DNA of 64,000 nucleotides from Sapria himalayana (Eukaryota > Streptophyta > Magnoliopsida > Malpighiales > Rafflesiaceae): NCBI GenBank assembly GCA_029783825.1, contig JAREIK010000775.1, positions 88,794 to 152,793 of the forward strand, given 5' to 3'. The notes under the pieces are model-generated. The model was not told where the DNA came from and searched no databases. It saw nothing but the letters and a program-made list of their open reading frames with translations. Of the stretch, positions 14,074 through 30,600 are shown piece by piece. A program made the translations under genes and the position numbers. Every line of letters starts with the position of its first letter. Position 1 is the first letter of the stretch.

Positions 14074-15860
14074 TAAGATGAACATAATACCAGAAATAAA
14101 AAAGTTAAGAAATAATTAACAAAAACCAAAAATAGTTCAAAAATAATTTTGATACAAAAATTACATGGTTAAATCAAAAATATAACATAGTTTCATCAAC
14201 ATTTAAAACTAAATCATCCTTATAATTAGCTGGTGCATTTGTGCTAGCCCCTCCTATTTTTGGTGTCATCAACATTTAAACTAAAAATAGTTCACCTATA
14301 CCCTCAAGCTACTCTTGCCAACTTCTAATTTTGTGTATGTGTGAAAAATAAATAGGCAAGTTTTTTGTGTATAGAAGTATATTAGTACACATGATTCATT
14401 ATAAACAAAAAAAATGTACATGTAAAGCAAACATAGACTGCACTAAATAAGCAACTTCACACACACCACATAACTACTACTTTGGATATATATACTTTAT
14501 GCACATTTTTTAAAAACAAAATGATTTACTATATTACTAATCAAATTATCTATCATATTACTTACGTGAACATTATATAATGATGGAATAATTACTTATT
14601 ATAAATGTATACACGAAATAAGTTATCATGCATGGCCAGTGTGCTTTGAGAATGCATGGTATCTTGCTCTTCTTTGAAATTCAAATATTAAACAAGACAT
14701 CAATCTATCTATTGTCTTAATGTATAAATATCTTTCTATTTATTATTCTATAAGTCAATGTGTCTAACTATCTAACAATATATATAACTAACTAACTACT
14801 ATCTATCTATCTATATATCTATCTATTAGTCTAAATGTCTATATGTCTATCTTTTTTTAGTCTATCATTCAATCTATCAATCTATCAATCTATATGTCTT
14901 TCATCCTATCTATCTATAAGCATATCTATTTAATTTTCAATCAATTTATATGTCAATATAACTATTTGTGTATGTGTCTATTAATCGATTTATCTTTCTA
15001 TCGATGTGTCTTTGTGTTATTGTGTCTATCTTTCGATCTGACTATCTATCTGTCTATCTATCTATCTATTTGTATATTATCTATCTATTTGTATATCTAT
15101 CTATCTATTTTTATGTGTATATGTCTATCTTTCTATCAATCAATCTATCTATCTATCTATTTGTGTATATATGTATATATATATCTATCTGTCAATCTAA
15201 AAACTAGTCAATATGTCTATCTCTTTATCTATCTATATGTCTATCTATCATTATATATAACTTTCTATCTATCTATGACTATATGTCTATTGGTTTATTA
15301 GTCAATCTAACTATTTCTCAATATGTCTGTCTATCTATCTATCTATCTATTTATCTATCTTTCTGTCTATCTATCTATCTATTGGTTTTTCTCAATATCT
15401 ATCTATCTGTCTATGTGTATATCTATCTATTTGTCTATAAGTTTATCAATCAATCAATCTTTCTATCTATATATATATATCACAATTTCTCTATCTATCT
15501 ACCTTTCTATATGTCTATTTATGTATCTATTTATCTACCTGTTTGTCTGTCTAATTTTTAATCTATCTCTCAGACTATCTATATATTTATCTATCAATCT
15601 GTTTATCTATCTATCTATCTAGTGATTTGACTATTTATTTATCGATATGTCTATCTGTCTATCAATATATCTATATCAATATCTGTCTATCTATCTATCT
15701 ATCTATATAACTATATGTATATCTATATATTTTTCTATCAGTCTATTTGTCTATTTGTCTATCTATCTATATGTGTTACTATCAATCTATCAATATATAT
15801 ATCAATGTATTTATCTATCAATCTATCTATCTATCTATCTATTCATCTATCTATCTATCA

Positions 15861-15979
15861 ATTTGTCTATCTATCTAACTATTTAACTATCTATCAATCT
15901 ATTTGTCTATCTATCTAACTATTTAACTATCTATCAATCTATTTGTCTATCTATTTAACTATTTAACTATCTATCAATC
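15861..15979. repeat. 40-bp higher-order repeat within the satellite, three copies
   Basis: Two consecutive 40-bp units are identical (15861-15900 and 15901-15940) and the third (15941-15979) differs by about one base. Each begins ATTTGTCTATCTATC and ends CTATCAATC. It shows recent local amplification inside an otherwise degenerate array. Confidence 0.9.
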
Positions 15980-18691
15980 ATCTGTCTAACTATACTATCT
16001 TTTTATCTATCTTCTTTCTCTCTGTTTATCTTTCAACCTATCTATCTAGCAATCTATTTATTTATGTATCTCTCTATATGTCTATTTATTTATATGTTTT
16101 CTATCTATCTATCTATCTACCTTTCTATATGTTTATCATCTACAATATATTGGTCTATCAATCTTTCTATCTTTCTATCTAACTATCTATTTATTTGCCA
16201 ATTAGACTTCTATTTTTGTATCTTAGTGTCTATTTATGTGTCTATATGTCTATCAATCAATATATCTATTTGCCTATCAATCTATTTGTCAATATATTTG
16301 TCAACTATCTATCTATCTGTCTATTTATCTATCTATCTCTCTATATATCTATCTAAATTTCTATCTATCTAATTGTCCATCTAGCTGTCTAACTAAGTTT
16401 CTATCTATCTATATGTATATCTTTTTACATATGTATCTCTATATCTTTTTGCTATGATTGTCTATCTCTCTATCTATTTGTTAATTTATCGATTGTATAT
16501 TAGTCTATATATCTATCTATCTATATATCTATCTGTCTATCAATCTAACAATCAATCTACCTATTATTCTAGTCGACTATCTATCAATCTATCTATTTGT
16601 GTATATGTTGCTCTATCTATTTATTTTACTATATATCTATTTGAACATCTATCTATCTGTCTATCTTTCTATCTATCTATCTATATTTCAGATTATCTAG
16701 CATCTTACTTATATGTCTTTCTATTTGTCTATCTATCTATCGCTCTATCTATCTATCTTACTATCTATCTGCCAAATGACTAACTAACTAACTAACTATC
16801 TATCTATCAATCTATCTATGTGTCTATCTACATATATGTTTATCTATGTATTTGTCTATCTATAAATCTATCTTTTAATAAATCTATCTTTCGATATATC
16901 TATCAATCTCTTGATATGTCTCTTAGTGTGTGTATATATATATATATGTATGTATATCTTTATCTATCTATATTACTATACTTATATCAGTCAATCTATC
17001 TATATTTTTATCTTTCTATCTGTATATTTATCATTTGTTTATCTATATATCTTTCTACATGTCTATCTGTCTATCTATCTATCTATCTATCTATCATTCT
17101 TTCTAATTATCTATATTTTATAGATTTATCTTGTATCTATCTATCTATTAATCTGTCTTTCTATTTAGATATCTATCTATCTGTATATCTCTCTATGTTT
17201 CTATTTGTCTATTTGTCTATTTGTAAATATTTTCATATGTCTATCTATGTATAATGAATGTATCTATCTATTTGTCTGTATATGTGCCTTTCTATCTATC
17301 TATCTATCTATTTTTCTATTTGTCTATCTATATTTCTATTTATCTTTATATCTGTCTATCTATATATCTTTTGTTTTCTTTTTCTATCTATATATTTGAC
17401 TATCTATTTATCTATCTATATGCCTACCAACATATTTATCTATCTGCCTATATATATAAATGTCTATATTTCAATATGTCAATCTATCAAAATGTCTTCC
17501 TCTTTATCTGTCTATCTATCGATCTAACAATCTAGCTATCGATATGTGTATCTATCTTTCAATATATTTCTGTATATGTCTATTTTTGTTTCTATCAATC
17601 AATCTATCTATCTATATGTCTTTCTATCTATTTCTTTGTCTAACTAACTATCTATCTCTCTATTTATCTATCTTTCTATCAATTCGCCTATTTGTGTATA
17701 TGAATATCTATTTATCTATCTTTTTTTATCTGTCAATCTATCAAACTATAAATCTAGGTATTTGTCTATCATATATATTTATGTATTTGTCTAACTATCG
17801 ATCTGAGTTTCTATCTATATGTTTTTTAATCATTAGTCTATTTATCTAAATTTCTATGTGCCTATCTCATTATTTGTCTATCAACATATATATATATATA
17901 TCTATATCTATTTGTCTATCTACCTATCAATTTATTTATTTATTTATCATTCTAATAGTCAATCTGTTTATCTGTTTATCTATATATCTATACATCTATT
18001 TGTCTTTCTATTTGTCTATCTATCTATCTGACTATTTATCTATCTATCTATTTATCTATCTATCTACCTACCTACCTACCTACCTATCTGAATATCTATC
18101 TATCTATATGTGAATCTATCAATCAATCTATCTATCTATCTATTTGTATGTCAGTCTGTCTGTTTATCTATCTATATATTTGCCTATATGCCTATCTATA
18201 TAAGTTTCTATCTTTCTATTTGTCTTTCTACATATCTATCTATATGTCTATCTTTATATCTATCTATCTATCTCTTTATATGTATATCAATCTAAAAGTC
18301 TCTCTATCTATCTCTTTGTCTATCATTCTATTTGTCTATATGTCTATCTATCTATCTATATTTTTATAAATCTATTTACCTATATATATATATATATATA
18401 TATCTATATATCTATATATTTATCTTTCTAATTATGTATCTATGTATCTGTCTATATATCTATCTATCTATTTTTATATCTATCTATCTATATAACTATC
18501 TAGCTATTTGTCAATCTATCTATCTATCATTATATCTATTTTTCAGCATATCTATCTATTTGTTTATCTATCTATTTGTCTATCTATTTGTTTGCTTATC
18601 TATGTTTATGTCTATGTGACTATATATGTTTCTACGTATCTTTATATCTATTTATCTATATATTTGTCTTTCTGCCTATCTACATTTCTGC

Positions 18692-18725
<34 letters not shown>

Positions 18726-20340
18726 ATCTTCTTATCTATTTCTCTATCTATTTATGTGTCCATTAGCATATCTATATATCTATCTATATAACAATTTTCT
18801 TATCTATCTATTTATCTAAATATATGTCAGACTATCTATATATATGACTATCTATATATCTAACCATCTCTATATCTATCTACCTATCTGTATATCTGTC
18901 TATTTGTCTAATTGTCTATATATCTATAAATCTATATGTTTATTTATATATTTGTCGATCTATTTGTCAATCTATCTATCTAACTATCTTTGTATCTATC
19001 TCACTATCACACTATTTATCTATCTATTAGTCATTCTATCTTTGTATATATCTATCTATCATAATATATGTCTATATATATATTTTTCTATATATCTATC
19101 TTTCTATTTATCTATGTGTATATCTGTTTATCTGTCTAATTATCCATCTATCTTTATATATATTGTGTTTTTATATATCTATATTTATTTTTATAAGAAT
19201 ATCTATCTATCTATCTAACTATCTATTTATCTAAATTTCTATCTATCTATGAATCTATCTATCTAGCTATCTATATATCTATCTATCTTTCTATCTGTAT
19301 ATATATATCTATCTATTAATCAATCTATCTATTTTTTATTGTTTTATCTATAATTCTATTTATCTATCTATCTAACTATCTACTTATCTACTTATACCAC
19401 TATCTGTCTGTCTATCTATAAGTCAATTTTTAAATTTGACTATGAATCAATTTATCTATCTATTTATCTATCTATTTATCTATCTATTTATCTATTTATC
19501 TATCTATTTATCTATTAATTGTTTGTCTATCTATCCATCTATCGATCTATATGTCAATTTGTCTATCTAACTTTCTTCTATTTGCTTATTTATCAATTTG
19601 TGTATCTATATCTCTAATTATCTATATTTCTCACTCTCTCTTTATCTAACTAGCAATATATATACCTATTTGCCTATCTATTTATATGTCAATTTATTTA
19701 TATGTCAATATGTCTATCTTTTGTTCTGTCTATTGGTCTTTCTGTCCACCAATCTATCTTTCTATCTATTTATCTTAATATCTATCTCTCTATGTATATA
19801 TCTATGTGTCTATTTATTTTTCTATAAATCTATCTATATTACTATATGTATATTTATCTAATTGTCTATCTATTTTTCTATCTATCTATCTGAATATTGA
19901 TCTATATGTCTATTTGGTCATATAACTATATGTTTATCTATTTAACTTTGTATCTATCTATTTGTCTGTCTGTCAATCTTTCTATCATTATATCTATTTA
20001 TCTTACTTACAATTTATCTATCTATATTCCTATCTATCTATCTGGCTATCTATCTATTTATTTATATACCTTTATATCTATCTTTCTATTTGTCTATCTA
20101 TATAGCTATCTATGTGTCTATATATCTATCTATTTGTCTATCTCTTTATATGTCTATATTTATATTTTCTAAACTATTTATTTATATATCTATTAAACTA
20201 TCTATCTTCTAATCTGTCAATGAGTAAATCTATCTATATGGCTCTCTCTCTATTTGTCTAACTATATAACTATCTAATTATCTAACTATTTCTCTTTCTA
20301 TCTATCTACATATCTATCTTTTAGTATATCTATCTATCTA

Positions 20341-20392
<52 letters not shown>

Positions 20393-21183
20393 TATCTATC
20401 TATATCTCTGTATGTCAATCTGCCTATTTGTCTATCTATTTATCTATCTATCTATCCATCTTTCTATCTATTTTTCTGTATACTTGTTAACTATCTATCT
20501 TTTTATTTACCTATCTTCGAATTTAACTATATGTGCACATATATATTTGTCTATATGTTAATCTATTTATATGTCTATTTGGCTATTTGTCTATATGCCT
20601 TTCTTTCTATCTATCTCTCCATATATGTATCTATCTATCTAACTACCTCTCTATGTATCTGTCTATGTACATATCTTTGTATTTGTGTATATGTCTCACT
20701 ATCTGTCTATCTACATGTATATCTATCTATTTTACTATTTTTTAAATGTCGATATATCTATCTCTCACTTTGTTTATATGTCTTTAAATCTATATATCTG
20801 CTTATATAACTATCTAATATATCTATGTTTCTATATATCTTTCTTTCTAACTATTTAACTATCTTTCAGTCCATTAGTCAATCTATATATTTATGTATCT
20901 ATATATATATTTGTCTTTTTTACTATCTATTTGTATATCATTATTTCAATCTATCTGTCTATATCTCTATCTGTTTATCTGTTAAGCTGTCTATCTATCT
21001 ATATATTTATCTATATGTCTGTCTCTATATCTATATGTTTGTCTGTCTATCTATCTGTTAATTTTTATATCTATCAATATATCAATCTATTTATCTATCG
21101 ATATATCTAATTAACAATATATGAGTTTATCTTTCTATATATCTATCTGTGTAACTATCAAATAGTCTATATGAATGTCTATA

Positions 21184-21214
<31 letters not shown>

Positions 21215-22346
21215 ATATCAATCTACTAACAATCTATATGTAATTTTCCTTTCTACCTATTTATCTATCTAACTATCTAACTATATCTCTATTTGTCATC
21301 TACCTATTTGCCTATCGGTCTATCTATCTATCTATCTTATTTCTATCTTTCTATTTATCTAATTGAATATATAATTATCTTCCTTTCTATCTATCTTTTT
21401 ATTTAACTATTTGTCTATTTGTCTATTTGTCTATATGTATACATGTCTATTAGTCTATCTATCTACTTATTTATCTATATGTCTATATGTCTATTTGCGT
21501 ATATGCATATTTGTCAATCTATATATTTATCAATCTATTTACCTACCTATCTATGTATCTATATATAGGTATATCTGTCTATGTATCTATTTATTTATTT
21601 ATTTATTTGTTTGTCTATATGTAAATCTATGTTCAAGTATATTAGTCTATCTATTTATATATCTATATATCTTTCATTTTATCTATCTATCTATAATTCT
21701 ATTTGTCTATCTATCCATTTGTCTTTCTATCAATCTATTTATTTATATAACTATCTATCATTCTATATATCAATCTATCTGTCTATCTATGTATCTATCT
21801 TGCTTTCTATCTATATATCTGTGTATCTGCCTATCTATCTATATATCTATTATTTGTCGATGTATCTATGTGTCAATGTGTCTATCTATCTAACTATTTA
21901 TCTATCTATATATTATCTATCTATCTATCAATCTTTATATCTTTCTATCTGTCTTTATTTCTATCTCTCTATATGTATATCTATCTATAAGACTATCTTT
22001 ATATCTATCATCTATCTGTCTATCTATATGTCATTTATCTATTTATCTATCTATCTGTCTATCTGTATATATTTCTAACATTTTATATATCTATTATCCA
22101 TCTATTTGTATATTTTTATATCTGTATATCAACCTATATTTCTTTCTATCTATATGTCTACATGACTATCTAATTACCAATCTATTTGTCTTTTTGTCTA
22201 TCTATTTATTTATATATATACCTATTTATATATCTGTCTATCTATCAATCTGACTATCAGTCTCTCTATTTATATGCTTATTTACTTATCATCTTATTTG
22301 TCTATCTAATTAACTATCTATATATCTATCTATCTATATATGTGTT

Positions 22347-22381
<35 letters not shown>

Positions 22382-24536
22382 ATCTATCTATCTATTTGTC
22401 TATATATATATATATCTGTTTATTTATTTATCTATCTTTCGATCTTTCTATCTATATGTGTATCTTTATACTTGTCTATCTATTTATCCGTATATCTTTC
22501 AATATATCTATATATCTTTCTATCTATATGTCTTTCTATTTATATGACTATTTTTGTATCAATCGATCTATTTTTTTATATATCTATATGTCAATATGTA
22601 AATCTATCAAATTTGTCTATCTATCTATCTATCTGACTATCTATATATCTATGAAATTTATCTATTTGTCTATCTATATATCTTTCTATCAGTCTTTTTG
22701 TTTATCTACTTCTTTATCTATCTACCAATCTATGCATCTACCTATTTGTCAATTTCACTATTTGTCTATCTATATATATTCTTTTCTATCTATCAATATA
22801 TTTGTTTATTTCTATTTCTCTCTATCTCTCTATATGTCTATATGTCTAACTACCAATCTTTATAGCTTTCTATCTATCTATATGACTATATCTTTATTAG
22901 TATGTCTATCTATCTATTGAAATATCTATATATCTATGTCTATTTGCATAACTATCTATCTTTATATAAGTTTATCTATCTATCTATTTAATATTCTATC
23001 TATCTATCTTTATATCTATCTGTCTATCTATCAATCTATCTTTGTGTATATATATACATATATATATATATATGTCTATCTTTCTATTTGCCTATATGTC
23101 TATCTATTTATCTATACGTCTATCAATCTATCTATTTATCTCTATATCTTTCTATGTGGCTATTTGTCTATTTGTATACCTATATATCTTTCTATCTATT
23201 TTTTATCTATCTATTTGTCTGTCTATTTGTCTATTTATCTATCTATCTATTTATCTATCTATCTTTATATCTATCTATCTATCTATTTATCTATCTATAT
23301 ATTTATCTATTGATATGTTATCTATATAGCTGTCTATCTTATCTATTATCTATCGATTAACTATCTATTATTTATTTATTTGTCAATCAATAAATCTATC
23401 TATCTATCTATCTAACTATTTCTATATTTTGTCTATATATTTATCTGTGTATCTATCTATCTATATATTTATTTGTCTATCTATCTATCTAACTAATTAA
23501 CTTTCTATCTATCTATTTTTCTAACAATATAAATATGTTTTTATCTATCTGTCAATCAGGCTATCTTTTTATATGTCTAACTAACTATCTATCTATGTAT
23601 CTAACTATCTTCCAATCTATTTATATATCTATCTTTCTATCTATCTATCTGTTATATACTTATCTATCTATTGATCTATCTACCTTTCGATTTATATGTT
23701 TATCTAAATATCTATCTATAAGTTTATCTATCTTTCAATCTGTCTTTTTATATATTAATCAATCTATCAATCTATCTTTATATTTATCTATCAATCAATC
23801 TATCTGTCTAACTATGTAACTGTATTTCTATCATTAATATATAAGTCAATGTGTCTATATATATATATATATTATATTTATATTTATATGTGTATCTATC
23901 CGTATAATAGTCTATCTTCCTATCTAACTAGCTATCTATCTATATATTATCCAGTTTATCTATCTATTTGTATATTTGTTTATCTACCTATCTTGATTTC
24001 TATTTGTATATATGTTTATCTATCTATATGTATAACTATCTATCTGAATATATGTCTATATTTTCATCTATATATATATATATATGTATTTTTCTATTTA
24101 CTATTTGTGTATCTATCTTTCTGGTGATCAATTATTTATCATTCTATTAATATGTCTATATGTCTATCTGTTTATCTATCTATTTGTATATCTACCTATA
24201 TGTCGATATGTCTATCTGTTTATCTATCTATATATCTTTTTATCTATATGTATATATATTTATTTGTTTATCTCTCTATCGCTCTATCTATCTATATATC
24301 TATCTATCAATCTATATATGTTTATATCTATGGAATGATTATATGTTTATCAGTCAATTTGTCTATCTATATATCTTTTTGATATGTCTATTTATCTATT
24401 TTTTATATATCTATGTATCTATATTCTTATATGTCTAATTATCTATCAATCTATCTAATTTTCAATCTATTTATCTCTCTATTTATCTGTCTATCTTTCA
24501 TCTATCTATATATCTATTTATATATCTATCTATATG

Positions 24537-24600
<64 letters not shown>

Positions 24601-27600
24601 TTCTCTATTTATCTATCTATCTTGCTATTTGTCTATTCGTCTGTCTATTTATCTCTCTATCTGCCTTTATGAATATCTGTCTATATCATTATCTCTCTAT
24701 CTATCTATCTGTCAAACTATTTATCTATTAAACTGTCTATTTGTTTATCGATATATATATATATATATATATATCTATATATTTTTCTATCTATTTGTCT
24801 ATTTGTATGTTTATCTATTGATTTATATTTATGTCTATCTATATATCTTTCTACTTATCTATCTATATAGTTATCTAACTGTCAATCTATATATTTGTAT
24901 ATTTGTTTATTTGTCTATTTGTCTATTTGTCTATCTATCTATATATGTATAAATTAATCAATCAATCTATAAATTTATATATCTATCTATTTATCTATTT
25001 GTCTATCTATCTAATTATCTAACGGTCAAACTATCTAATTGTATAACTATATAACTATGTTTCTATTTATCAGTATACTAGTCTATCTATTTATCTATTT
25101 ATCTATATATCTATCTGTGTGTGTGTATATCTGTCTACCAATCTATTTATCTATATAACTATCTATTGTGCTATTTTTTTATTTGTCTATCAGTCTATTT
25201 GTATCTTTATCTATAAATTTGTCTACCTATCTCCCTATGTGTCTATAGTTCTATCAATCAATCAATCAATCTATCTAATTTATGTCTATTTATCTTTAAA
25301 TCTATCTATTTATCTATCTGTGTTTCTATCTTTATGCCTATCTTTCTAACTTTCTACTAGTTTATCATCTATCAATCGAATGGTCTATTTGTCTATCTAT
25401 CTATCACTCTATCTGTCAGTCTAATTATCTATGTATCTTTATATCTGTCTAATTGTCTATGTACCTATCTTTCTATCTTTATATCTATCTATCTATATAA
25501 CTTTTTAACTATCTTTTTGATTATCTATTTATCTATCTATCTATCAAAATATCTATCTATTTATCAACTATTTAGATGTCTAATTATATATCTGTCTTTT
25601 ATTTTATCAGTCTATCTATTTGTCTATCTCTATTTTTGTCTATCTATAAGCCTATCTATCTAGTTATTTATGATTCAATCAATCAATCTATCTATATATA
25701 AATCTATCTATCAATCTATATGTCAATCAATATATTAGTCTATATGTCTATAAATCTATCTATCTATATATTTGTTTCTCTATCTATCTCCTTATTTATC
25801 TATCTATCTAATTATCTATGTGTATCTTTGTCTATCTATTTATATGTCTATTTCTGTATCTATCTATTTATCTATCTTTCTATGTGTCTGTCTGTCTATT
25901 TATATATATGTTAATCTATCAATATATGTATATGTCTATTTGATTCTTTGTCTATCTGTCTACCTATCAATCTATCAATATATTTATCTATCTAATTATC
26001 TAACTGTCTAATTTTCTAATTATCTAATTATCTTTCTGTAATAAATCTTTTTACCTATTAGTTTAACTGTCTATCTTTTTGTCATTCTATTTGTATATCT
26101 ATCTATCTATCTCTCGATCTATATATCTTTATATCTATCTATCTTTTTTTTCTTTCTATCTATCTGCCAATCTATCAATCTATTTATCTATCACTTTATC
26201 GTTGTGTCTATCTATCTAATTCTTATATATCTATCTATTGATTTATCTATCTATCTATCTGTCTATTATACAATTTGACTATCTGTTTATCTGTCTATCA
26301 ATCTATTTGTCTACATAATATATATATATATATATATATCAATCTATCAATCTATAAAGCTATGTATCTATCTATCTCTCTATCTATTGATCTTTCAATT
26401 TATCTAATTTTATAAATGTCTATTTGTGTATCTGTCTAACTATATAACTATGTTTCTCTCTATTAGTCTATTAGTATATCTATTAATCTATCTATCTATC
26501 TATACTTTTACCTATCTATATATAATTCTATCTACCACTAGTTTATCTATCAATTTGTCTATCTAACAATCTGTTATATGACTATTAGCCTATCTATCTC
26601 TTTATCATACTATTTATCTACCTATCTTCTTATCTATCTATATATTTATGTCTATGTGTCTATCAATCTAACTATTTATCTAACTATCTATTTTTTGTCT
26701 ATTTATCTTTTAATTTGTCTATCTTTCAATCTATTTCTCTATAAATGTGTATATCTATCTATCTATATATCAATTTTTTTTATCGTTCTTTCTTTTTATC
26801 TTTCAATCTACCTTTCATCTATCAATGTATTGGTCTATCTATCTATTTATGTATCAATCTATCTATGTATCTTTTTACCTATCTTACTAACTAACTAACT
26901 ATCTATCTATCTATCTTTCTTTCTTTCTATCTACCTAACAATATGTTTATTTTTCTGTTTAACTATCTATATATCTCTCTATATGTATATCTGTCTATCT
27001 ATATATTTGTCTAACTATCTATATTTTTATTTGTCTGTTTATTTTTTTATTTATCAATCAGTCTATATATTTGTCTAATTGTCTATGTGTCTGTGTCTAT
27101 ATGTCTATCTATCTAACTATTTATCAGTAAATCAATATATATATATATATCTTTCTATCTATCTATATGTCAATCAATTTGTAAGTCTCTCTATCAATCA
27201 TTCTATCTATCTTTTTATCTATTAATCTATCTATATATCTATATATCTATATATCTATCTATCTATCTATTTAATTATCTATCTATCTGTCAGTCAGTCA
27301 GTCTATCTATCTAATGTATATTTGTCTATCTATCTATATGTCTATCTCTCAATCTAACTAACTTTCTAACTGTCTATCTATTAGTCTATATTTCTATCTA
27401 TCTATATGTGTATATATTTATATGACTATTTGTCTATTTTTCTATCTATTAATTTATTAATTTATTATCTATGTGTCTAACTATCTATTTGCTAACTATA
27501 TAATTATCTATCTATCTAACTATCTATTTATCTTTCTATCTATTTGTTTATCTGTCTATTTGTTTATGTGTCTATATGTCTATCAATCTATCTATTTATC

Positions 27601-27620
27601 ATTAAATCAATAAAACTTTT

Positions 27621-27661
<41 letters not shown>

Positions 27662-30600
27662 TCCATCCATCCATCTATCTATCTATCTATATTTCAATCA
27701 ATTTATCTATCTGTTTATCAATCTATTTGTCTATCTATCTATATATACATCTATTTATCTATTTTTCTAATCTATATTTTTCTATCTATCTATCTATCTA
27801 ACTATCTTTATAAGTGTCTGTCAATCTATATGTCTATATTTCTTTCTATCTATATGTGTATATGTGTATATGTCTATTTGTCTAACTATCTATCTGTCAA
27901 TTTATTCTTTAGTTATCTATCTATGTGTCTAACTATCTATTTGATTAACTATCTAATTGTTTAAACTATCTATTTGTCTATCTATCTATCTATCTATATT
28001 ACCTAACTATCTATCTATCTTTTTATTTATAAATCTTTCATTCTATTTGTCTATAAGTCTATCTTTCTATCTATCTATATAGTTGTCTGTCTATGTGTTT
28101 ATCTAACTATCTATCTATCAATCTTTTAAATGTCTATCAATTTTTTTATCTAACTTTCTATCTATCTATTTATATATCTATCTATATATATATATCTGCC
28201 TATATGTCTGTCTATCTATAAATATATCTGTGAAAATATATATCTATCTAAGTATCTATCTATCTGTCTATCTATCTATCTATATGTCAATCTCTCTACC
28301 TATTAATTAATCTATAGATCTGTCTATCATTTTATCTATCTATATATCCATTTTTCTATTTGTGTAACTATCTAATTATCAAACTATCTATTTGTTTATC
28401 AGCTAATCTATCTATATGACTATCAATATATCTATCTATCTATTGATATATCTAACTATCTATTTATTAATCCATCTATTTATCTATCTATCTATTTAGT
28501 TGTCTATGTTTTTATCTATATGTATATCTACCTATCTATGTAACTATCAATCTATATCATTCTATTTATCTATAAGACTATTTATCTATGTGGCTATCTT
28601 TCTATATATCTATTTATCTATCTATCTGATTGTCTATCTATCTATCTATTTATTTGTATATGTATCTATCTATTTGTCTATCTATTTGATAGTTCATCTA
28701 TCTTTATGTCAATCTTTATATATGTGTATCAATTTATTTATATATGTTTCAACCTTTCTATTTGTCTATCTATCTATCTAAGTATCTATCTTTGTCTCTA
28801 TCTAAAAATCTAAATATACAACTATTTAACAATCTATATATTTTTTATCTTTCTACTTATCTATCTATCTAACTAACTAACTATCTAACTATCTTTTATT
28901 CTACCAGTGTATCATTCTATCTTTCTATTTGTCTATCTATCTATTTATCTATCTTTCTACTCACCTATCTATCTAAATATCTATTTATTGTCAATGTGTG
29001 TATCTGGCTATCTATTCATCTATCTATCTTTATATTTATCTATCTATATATCTAACTTTATATATATTTGTATATCTACCTATCAACTTAACTGTCTATA
29101 TATATATATCTATCTATCTATCTATTTACTTTTCTATCTATCTATTTATCTATTTGTCGATGTAACTATTTATCTATATATCTAGCTATTTGACTATCTA
29201 TAAAAAAATCTATCTATATGTCTATATGTCATTCATTCTATTTGGCTATCTATCTATTAATCTATTTGTCTATCCATCCATATATATATCTAACTATATA
29301 TCTAATTTTTCTAATTATCTACCTATTTGCTTATTTAACTATCTATAAATTTGTCTATCTATCTATAGGTCTATCTATTTTTCTATCTATCTTTTTATAT
29401 ATCTATATATCAATCTATTTGTCTCCATGTCCATCAATTTATATGTATATCTATATATCTAGCTATCTATCTATATATCTATCTATTTTCTATCTATTTG
29501 TCTATGAGTTTATCTATCTATCTATTATTTTATCTATCTATCGATCTATCTATCTATCTGCCTATCATTCCATATGTCAATCTACCTATCTATTTAAAAT
29601 TCTATCTATTTGTCTATCAATCTACCTATCTACATATTTGTCTATAAATCTATCTATATATCTATCTATCTTTTTCTATAGCTTTCTATTTGTCTATCTA
29701 GCTTTCTGTATATTAGTCTATATGTATATCAATCTATGAATATATTTATTTATCTCTATAGTTATAGATCAATTTATTTATCAATATGTATGAATACCTA
29801 TCTATCTATATGTCTATAGGTCTATTTGTTTATCTATCAATCTGAGTATTTCTTTATTACACTATCTTTCAATATATTTATCTATCTATCTGTCCATAAC
29901 ATTATGTGTCTATCTATCTATCTATCTATATATGTATCTGTATATCTATCTATAAATCAATTTGTATATCTATTTATCTATCTTAGTATTTATTTATCTA
30001 TCTATCTATCTAACTATATCTCTATTTGTGTATCTATCTATTTTTCTATCTTTCTATCTTTATCTATATATTATTTATTAATGTCTCAATCTATCTATCA
30101 ATCTATATGTCTATTTAACTAACTATCTACCTGTCTATCATTCTATCAATGTCTCTATTCATCTCTCTATCTATCTATCTATTTATTATCTATTTGTCTA
30201 TATATCATTCTGTCTATCTGTTTATTTATCCATCTATCTATCTATGAATCTATTTATCTATTTTTCAATCTATCTTTCTGTCTGTCAATCTTTCTATGTG
30301 TCTATCTATCTGTCTATCTATCTATCTATTTGTCTATCTATCTATCTATTTGTCTGTCTGTCTATGTATGCGTCTATCAATCTTTCTATCTCTCTATCTG
30401 TCTATCTAAATATTTTTCTTTTAGTCCTATTTGCTTATATAGCTAGCTAGCTATGTGTGTGTATTTATATATATAATATATCTATTTGTTTATCTAACTA
30501 TGTAATGATCTACATACATACCATTCTATATATTTGTCTAATTGCCTTTTTATTTGTCAATATCTCTATCTATCTATATATCTATCTATCTATTTTATTA

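Larger units (their letters stand above)
11216..14700. other. Non-satellite island 2
   Basis: A 3.5-kb island between satellite arrays. It holds an unassigned open segment (11342-11685), a 38-bp minisatellite (12836-12987), a CAAAAT run (13491-13558) and a SWIB pseudogene (13769-14073). I recognise nothing in 11686-12835, where short open frames at 12035-12226 (+) and 12368-12559 (-) show no known motif. 14074-14700 is AT-rich and featureless, apart from a short motif (catcaacatttaaa) present twice near 14197 and 14267. I found no inverted termini at the borders. Confidence 0.8.

Noticed and set aside
27360..27980. Possible ~450-bp duplication (shared CTATGTGTCTAACTATC words)
   Set aside because: The similarity is not clearly above the background of the satellite; an alignment would be needed.
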